From positions 2,927,717 through 2,991,716 of the forward strand of contig JACEVL010000671.1 of assembly GCA_020284085.1 (NCBI GenBank): 64,000 bases of DNA. The letters run 5' to 3'. The notes beneath the pieces are model-generated. The model was not told where the DNA came from. It searched no databases and worked only from the letters and a program-made list of their open reading frames with translations. This DNA comes from Aporrectodea caliginosa. Taxonomy: Eukaryota; Annelida; Clitellata; Crassiclitellata; Lumbricidae. Every line of letters starts with the position of its first letter. The first letter of the stretch is position 1. Below are positions 57,899-64,000 of the stretch, one piece after another. Position numbers and translations under genes: made by a program.

Positions 57899-57954
57899 TA
57901 CATAATAGCTTCAAGAGTTTAACTACATCCAATGGCAGCCTTCACCTCACGTTA

Positions 57955-58410
57955 TATCTGTTTAACTCTCAATTTTCAATGTATTTGCGTCCATAGCTCA
58001 AACAGAAACCACTTCACAGTTTGAGAATTTAATGTAATGCTCGTGAAATTATAATGATGGTGCGATAATAACAAAGGATGTCATCAAAATAAATCTACAT
58101 CGGCCAAAAGAAATCTGAAAACAAGATCAAATACCTACTTCAGCGGTGTTTGAAATCGCCGCGGCCATTTACATTAATATATGCTGTACGATCCAGTAAT
58201 AGGGAAGGTTGCAGATAAAATTTGGAATTGCATCTTTGGTTGAAAGCCCAGGTGGACACATCGCACCGTTTATCGATTGAGCCACGATCCTCCACACGCT
58301 GTACATTTGTGGAAGATATTTCGAAACCACTACAGGTGTTCTAGACAACGTGGAAGTCTACAATGCCGTCACCAACACATGCACCACATTTGGAAAGTTG
58401 GACTACGTTT
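57955..58410 (+). pseudogene. Degenerate second kelch copy, right arm
   Basis: Mirror copy of 42655-43110. Kelch-like words survive (ATCAAAATAAATCTACATCGG, TGTACATTTGTGGAAG) among stops and indels. Confidence 0.75.
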
Positions 58411-58499
58411 AACGTTTCATTAATGTACAAAGTTACTCACGAGTTCAATTAACAATATCTACATGTACCTGCCGTTTAGCTTGACCGACGACAAAACGG

Positions 58500-59240
58500 A
58501 AATGACAATGATAACAGTGATGATTGTGACATGGACAACGACGACGACAGCTTTAATGACTAGTATGATGATGACGACAAAGACAATGACCACTAGGATG
58601 ATGATCACGACGATGGTGATGATGATAACGTAGCCATAACCTACCCTGCCGGATATTCTTTGTCACTGTTAGTTAAGGTTTTCGTTTTTTTAATTTTCAT
58701 AGTGTTTTGAATCGAGTTAATCATTTACCGTGTACTGTGTACTATGCTGTTTGCATTGCTGTACGAAACTTGATGTTGCACTGTTTGCCAAGGCTTTAGC
58801 TGTCACTAATTCAGATTTATGAAATGTTATTCTATTGGTGTCCCTAGTTAGCTGGAACTTGATCCTTTTTGGGACTAATCTTGCTGCCAATCCTGATATT
58901 TTTTGTTGTTGAAAGGTTATGTGATTTGATTTGATACGGCTTCAATAAAAGAGTTTTGATTGACTGATTGATTTCCTGTTTCGTGGGAGCCACCTAGTGA
59001 AGGAAGATGACCGACAAGTACCAGCGCCAATCAATATCAAAACGAGGCTCGTCTGTGAGGTCAGAGGTCTCACGCATTATGTGTGTGTGTGCGTACTTGT
59101 GTGTGTATGTTTGCGTACTTGTGTGAGTGTGGGTGTGGGTGTGTGTTTGTGTGGGTGTGTCGTACTTGTGTATGGCTGGAATTGTGTGTGCGTCCTTGAC
59201 TGTCTATATATATGTATGTGTTTATTTGTGTATGCGTGTG
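58500..59240. other. Right-arm-specific insertion with GT repeats
   Basis: GATGATGACGAC-rich stretch at about 58500-58630 and a GT-rich microsatellite at about 59078-59165. Nothing coding is recognised. Confidence 0.5.
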
Positions 59241-59244
59241 TATA

Positions 59245-59455
59245 TATTCATTCATTCATTCATTTCGAACATTTGTATAACGCCCCTTCAAGAAAACTAC
59301 TCAGAGACGCTCCCGATTCCAGCACGGCCAAACAGAACAGTTTTAACTTGAGAAAAGAACACAGGAGAAGGAGGGAAGCTCCAGAGGGTGGCCATTCCCA
59401 GGTCGAAGCACCTGGAATGGCCTCCTCTGGAGCTTCGCCTCTTAGGCCTATATAT
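59245..59455 (-). mobile_element. LINE 3'-end pair with hairpin, right arm copy
   Basis: Begins with ATTCATTCATTCATT, then ACGCCCCTTCAAG (minus-strand tail), and contains the hairpin GGCCATTCCCAGGT/ACCTGGAATGGCC at about 59385-59430. Mirror of 42190-42545. Confidence 0.6.
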
Positions 59456-61439
59456 ATATATTGTGCTTTCCTTTCATTCAATCAATTCTTTCATTCATCC
59501 ATTTTTCCTTTCAGTCACTCCTTCATTCTTTCATCCATCCATTTATCCTTTCATTCACTCCTTCATTCTTTTGCTAATCCGTTTGGTGTTTTTCGTTGTC
59601 ATAGGTTCGAGCTATACTCGCGTGCATATGCGGATCTACACCTACACGACACGAAATCTCCCTCTTTCCGCGGCTAGGAGACCGCTCAACTAGCAAATAT
59701 ATTCTAATAACTATACGCCTAAATAGCTTATAATAGAAAATTTATAAAATTATTATAAATCTTAGTCCGACCCAAGATGTGGTTCAATAAGATTTACTTT
59801 TTCGCGAATTTACTTATTATAGGGCATACGGCAAGAGTAGGAGTACGCGTGTAGAAAATTTGTAAGTACTGTAGCATCATACTAGCATGTATACAGATGG
59901 CTGGTTGGAAGTCTCTTTTTCAGTAGCAAAGAAGTTTTAGAGATGAGATAGTTAATTAGCTAATTAGCGAGAACTGTAAACGCGTGATTTAAATTTGTAT
60001 GAATACCTGTTAGAAAACTACTGGTAGATGAATATTTGCGCCGAGTTTTAGAATTAAAATCGATTTGTTGTTATATCACATGTTGCACAATGCACAGTGC
60101 TAAAAATATTGCAATTCTCTGTGAGGTGATTTCATAATTAGATTATATAATTTCTGCAATACCTGTGAACATCAAGGCTTGGTCACTCACGCCCCAGCGC
60201 GATTTGGGAGCCAGCCACTGCGACCATACGGTCCATACGGGCATGCCCAATTGCCAATATGGGATAATGGGTCACCAAAATAGCTTCCATCAAAAATTTT
60301 TATGGCTCGCCATAGAGTTGACACCCATACTGTTACAGTACATGAACTCCTCGATCTTTCGTTGCTCTATTCTTTAGACGCCTGAAAAACATTCCTTTCG
60401 ATCTATGGTCGTCTGTGTAGGCTCTACAAACGATTACAATTAGTTTCAATTACACTTTAACTATAAGGATTTGCTGATTACAGTTCAAAAGGTCATACAA
60501 CTGGGAAACTGATCGAACTTGCCCCATTGCACAAGGACAGGTCTGTCTGCAGACAGAAAGACTCAAACAGACAGTAATACATACAGAGAAACTGAATCGC
60601 AACAGACAGACAGATACAGCCAGAAGAGTAGTCTGCAGAAAACTCTAATACTGAGACATTGGACTTCAATTACACGACCTCGGCATATAACAGCCATAGA
60701 ATCCTCTTCATCGTCAACACCACTGTCTACTTGAACGAACGAACGAGTTCTAGGTTCTCATAATACAAACCGTGCTAACCGTACACACAAATCTCTCAAA
60801 TATATATATCCATCAAGAAGGATCCGACGACCTCTCACGCACGAGTGCGATGCGCTACCGATGCAGCTATGCAAACAGGCGTAACATCGCGAATCTTGAG
60901 CATTTGAGAAACATCTACTCATTTAGTTTTCTGCACAAAATAAAGTTCACATTTAATTGGTAATCAATTTAAGTAAAAACTAAAAACTAACTGTATTCTG
61001 TTCGTCGAACAAGAGTTCAGTGTCTCCTTAAGCCAGAGATCAACACAACATAATCTGTTGGAATCATCTCACATTTAGGCACTTGTGGAAGAAAGCAGCA
61101 TTTGAGAGTACATAAAGCAAGAATAGAAATATTTAAAACAGATAAGGCGCCTTTTGACGCAGTCAGAGACAAATCAGCAGTTAAAACAAATCCAGCAGTA
61201 GCAGAAGTTCCCACATAAAGTCAACAATAATAAGGCAGTTGAATTGGAATTCATCAGTAGATGGAGATCAGTGATGCAAGGAACAGCAATGCAACGACAG
61301 TTGATTGCACTTCTGACCACCTGTTCCCAGCACTAACTGTTGTTTTCTGAATGACGCAGCAGCCAAATTGAGCCCCCGCATGACCCGTAGTCTTACAGTT
61401 ACAAAATCGACTCTTGTTTAACTTTGGTTCTCAAGTCCA

Positions 61440-62060
61440 AATTGACCCTAATCAAACGAAACAGTCTTCAAGCACATGCAATGTAGGAGCAGAGGAAAGA
61501 GAGGCAAGCCATGCCTTAGATTGTGAGAAAGCGCATTCCAGATGAGGGGCCGACCATGGTGAAGCTTCATATTGCATTTTGGAAGTACAAAATATCTCAG
61601 GGATCTCATTCGTCCTCCTCTTTCTGCATCTTCTCATCGGCCTCTCCGATCTCTGGACCAGTCTGACTTCCTTGTCCCACGAGCTAGGACCACTGGACCA
61701 GTGATCCCGTCCTTAGCAAAAAGAAATCGGAACGCTGGCTACGGGCGCCATGCTAAATACTGGATGAAAATAATGAAACGAAATGTTCCTGCCAAAAAAG
61801 GACCGAAACGCCGTTCCGGTGCGTTCCGGTCCCAACCGATCCCTGGCTAGGACCACTATTGCTCAAACTCGATCCTTTGCCATCATTCGGCCCTCCTTAT
61901 GGAATGCCCTTCCTTCACTCTGCGTGAGACTTTCTGGATCATTGTCTTCATCTCTCTCTTCTTAAAACCTATTTCTTCTCTCGGGGTTCTCACACTGGGA
62001 GCTCTACTGAATGGCCAGGGCTGTGAGCGGCGCTATATAAATTACTAATTACATTACAGT
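61440..62060 (+). mobile_element. LINE C-terminal end with head-to-head partner, right arm copy
   Basis: The plus strand encodes YLRDLIRPPLSASSHRPL, then, after the small MITE, TIAQTRSFAIIRPSLWNALP to a stop near 61963, and ends GGCGCTATATAAATTACTAA. At 61444-61560 the minus strand encodes a different LINE end (GRPLIWNALSHNLRH). Mirror of 37820-38415. Confidence 0.75.
61699..61845. mobile_element. Small hAT-type MITE inside the LINE end (right arm)
   Basis: Ends CAGTGATC and CAGGGATC in inverted orientation; the downstream flank GCTAGGAC matches the upstream GCTAGGAC at 61683-61690 with an 8-bp gap, which a small later duplication would explain. LINE sequence resumes on both sides. Confidence 0.65.
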
Positions 62061-62524
62061 ACAATTTGCTATCATTTGTTCCTTCTATTTCGCGTAATCA
62101 TACTGCGGTTTGTCAGTTTGAATTGAATAAACGAATATTAGTTTTTACAGCGACCGATTTCTATGCAAACCACCGTTTCGGTATCGTGTTTTTTTCTTTA
62201 TGATTCAACTGTATTATCACTAGTATGAAACAATGAACAATCAAAGTTAGTTTTGTAGGTCATTGGTTATGACAGGCTGAATAAACAATCAATCTTCAGA
62301 ACAGAGTAGATTGACCTTATTGTTGCTCTCCAATTTAGCTAACTCTATGAATATGGCTTCTGCCTAAATAAATGACAGTTTGAAATTACTGAGGAATTAG
62401 GCCCTAAGCAAGAATTATAGCTGTAGCTGTAATGCGATTTTAGCTGTCATTTGTAGCAAATTGGACTTTCATCTGTAATGATATTTTGAGTTAGAGATTT
62501 TTATAGCCTACACGTTACAGTGAA

Positions 62525-63250
62525 GGTAACCTGTATCCATCTTTCTGCTTCAGTTATAACTATCGCTTGTTTGTTTTTAAATTCATAGACTTGCTGTGAA
62601 ATTTAGAGTTTGAATAAATTTCAAACTATTTTGCAAATGATAGTGATAAACCCTATTTAGGCTGGGAGAATCTTGCAAATCCCTTCTCGAATTTGAAGAA
62701 ATTGAAATCCTACAAGTCAAAAGCCGTGGGAAATGAACCCGTAAATTTCCAAAGACGCAGAATATTTGAGCAAATAAATGAATTGACGATTGATTGATTG
62801 ATTGATGAATATCTTCTGTCTAACCCTATCAGTTTGCGTAGAACAGGAAACCAGTCTAAGCAAGAATTATACCTGCAGCCTAACTGGGTCGCACTGTCAT
62901 TTGCAAACACCGACACCATTTTGAATGAAAAACTGTTGAGTAGATCTACACGACACAGAGAAGGTGAACTATAGGCCTGTATCTTTCTGCTTCAGTCATA
63001 GCTATCGCCTATTTGTTTGAAATTCATAGACTTTGCTGTGATATTTGGAGTTTGAATAAATTCAAACTATTTTGCAAATGATAGCGATAAACTTGTTTAG
63101 GCTGTGAAAATCTTGCAAATAAGACTATTCGAGTTTGAAGAAATTGAAACCGAAAGTAAAACTATAGCCGTGGAAAATTAACCTGTAAATTTTCAAAGAC
63201 TCAAATTATTTTAATAGAAAGCGATGAATTAACGGACTGTAGTAATTTTT
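62525..63250 (+). repeat. Tandem duplication within the right arm
   Basis: About 62525-62780 and 62965-63225 are diverged copies of each other (CTGCTTCAGT..A, TTTGAATAAATT, ACTATTTTGCAAATGATAG, GCCGTGG words in order). The left arm has one copy near 37100-37380. Confidence 0.8.
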
Positions 63251-63760
63251 GATGATTTTCATGCTCAATTAGTTCTCTACGCTAAATGTACGAGCAATAT
63301 GAGGACTTATAATTCTGTATAATGGTAGTAGGCGCTATACATGAGTGTTCAAATACAATACAGAATACAAGATCCGATGAAGGCTTTTTGTATATTGGCC
63401 AGGCTGTCTTTCCAAGTGTAAAGAAAAACTGTCTTATATATATACTCAAACTGCACAAATTACAGGTACGGTATATGGTAAAGTATAAGCCATTGTATAC
63501 ATTACCGGAACGCCGTTATTATAATGAAGAAAACATCCATATTGTGGTCATTTCATAAGAAACCGTAGAAGCGTAGACAAATTATGATACATTGGGGTTT
63601 TCAATTGAAGAGAAGTCAGATTAAGAAACCCATTCGTAAAGACAGTATGCAATACTTGGTGATAGGTGATCTTAGCCATTTTTTACATGTTTAGGCTCGT
63701 TAATCTTAATAAAAACTTCCCACGCAATGCATTTCTGAAAGTTAGGTCTTGTCATTAATT

Positions 63761-64000
63761 CACTTCAGTTCAGCGCTTCTCGTCTACCTTGTAACGTTAA
63801 TTCACCACCATTAGAAAGGACTCGTCTACCTTTCGGGTTAATTGGACTCCATTTCATTTTTTCGTCATACTTGCCTGTTCTGCAGAATAAACAGAAACGC
63901 GTTTTTTATAACTAACTTGTGCCCGCCTTCATTGAAAGATCAATTCTTTGTGTTTTACACTTTGTCTTCGGGTCAACGAAGTTTAGGAAGTGATTAATTT
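63761..64000. other. Window end, no gene seen
   Basis: Positionally this corresponds to the 5' flank of locus D in the left arm. No ORF or motif is supported. Confidence 0.35.

Larger units (their letters stand above)
55190..63760 (-). repeat. Right arm of the large inverted duplication
   Basis: Mirror of 36180-44454. It lacks the SINE, the 38612 hAT and the 40406 MITE of the left arm. It has its own insertion at 56521-57898, a tandem duplication at 62525-63250 and extra sequence at about 58545-59240. Homology probably continues past 63760 toward the window edge but becomes hard to follow by eye. Confidence 0.9.

Overview
The window looks like nuclear DNA from an animal, probably a marine invertebrate. 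It is AT-rich. Genes are interrupted by introns with GT..AG borders. There are many microsatellites and at least a dozen transposable elements. A deuterostome (echinoderm, hemichordate or cephalochordate grade) is a weak guess, because the intact retrotransposon belongs to the Gmr1-type Ty3/gypsy group, best known from deuterostomes. Nothing here names a species. No CRISPR array, rRNA or convincing functional tRNA gene was seen.

The host genes belong to one family, a TRIM-kelch family. A first coding exon carries RING, two B-boxes and a coiled coil. It is joined by a phase-1 intron to a second exon that encodes kelch repeats. I count six loci or remnants. A is at 1-2389 (minus) and is cut by a retrotransposon. 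B is at 15324-16587 (plus, RING to coiled coil only). C is at 23201-26098 (minus, decayed). D is at 33687-35854 (minus, truncated at both exon junctions). E is at 43241-44163 (minus, kelch exon only). F is at 53297-56437 (plus; two exons with a good intron but no RING). Smaller fragments lie at about 1033-1100, 21655-21740, 42655-43110 and 57955-58410. The family is not one of the standard vertebrate TRIM classes, none of which ends in kelch repeats. From domain content alone it is likely to encode E3 ubiquitin ligases or adaptors with a kelch substrate receptor.

Region by region: 1-9.2 kb is locus A, split by a complete 6.8-kb LTR retrotransposon at 2390-9233 that has one uninterrupted 1823-codon gag-pol ORF and integrase placed before reverse transcriptase. 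9.2-13.5 kb holds a 1.8-kb foldback palindrome. 13.5-19.5 kb holds the promoter-like region and exon of locus B, a repeat-protein ORF and a LINE end. 19.5-26.1 kb holds a GC-rich minisatellite, LINE ends and pseudogene C. 26.1-33.5 kb holds a gag-like ORF, a MITE and a duplicated promoter fragment. 33.5-64 kb is a large inverted duplication: the left arm, about 36.2-44.45 kb, pairs with the right arm, about 55.2-63.8 kb. The centre, 44.46-53.3 kb, is filled with hAT elements, a nested TG..CA element and two LINEs set in TACA microsatellite.

The arms act as a natural before-and-after control. Several insertions are present in one arm and have a clean empty site in the other. This fixes their exact ends and target-site duplications and shows that they are younger than the inverted duplication.
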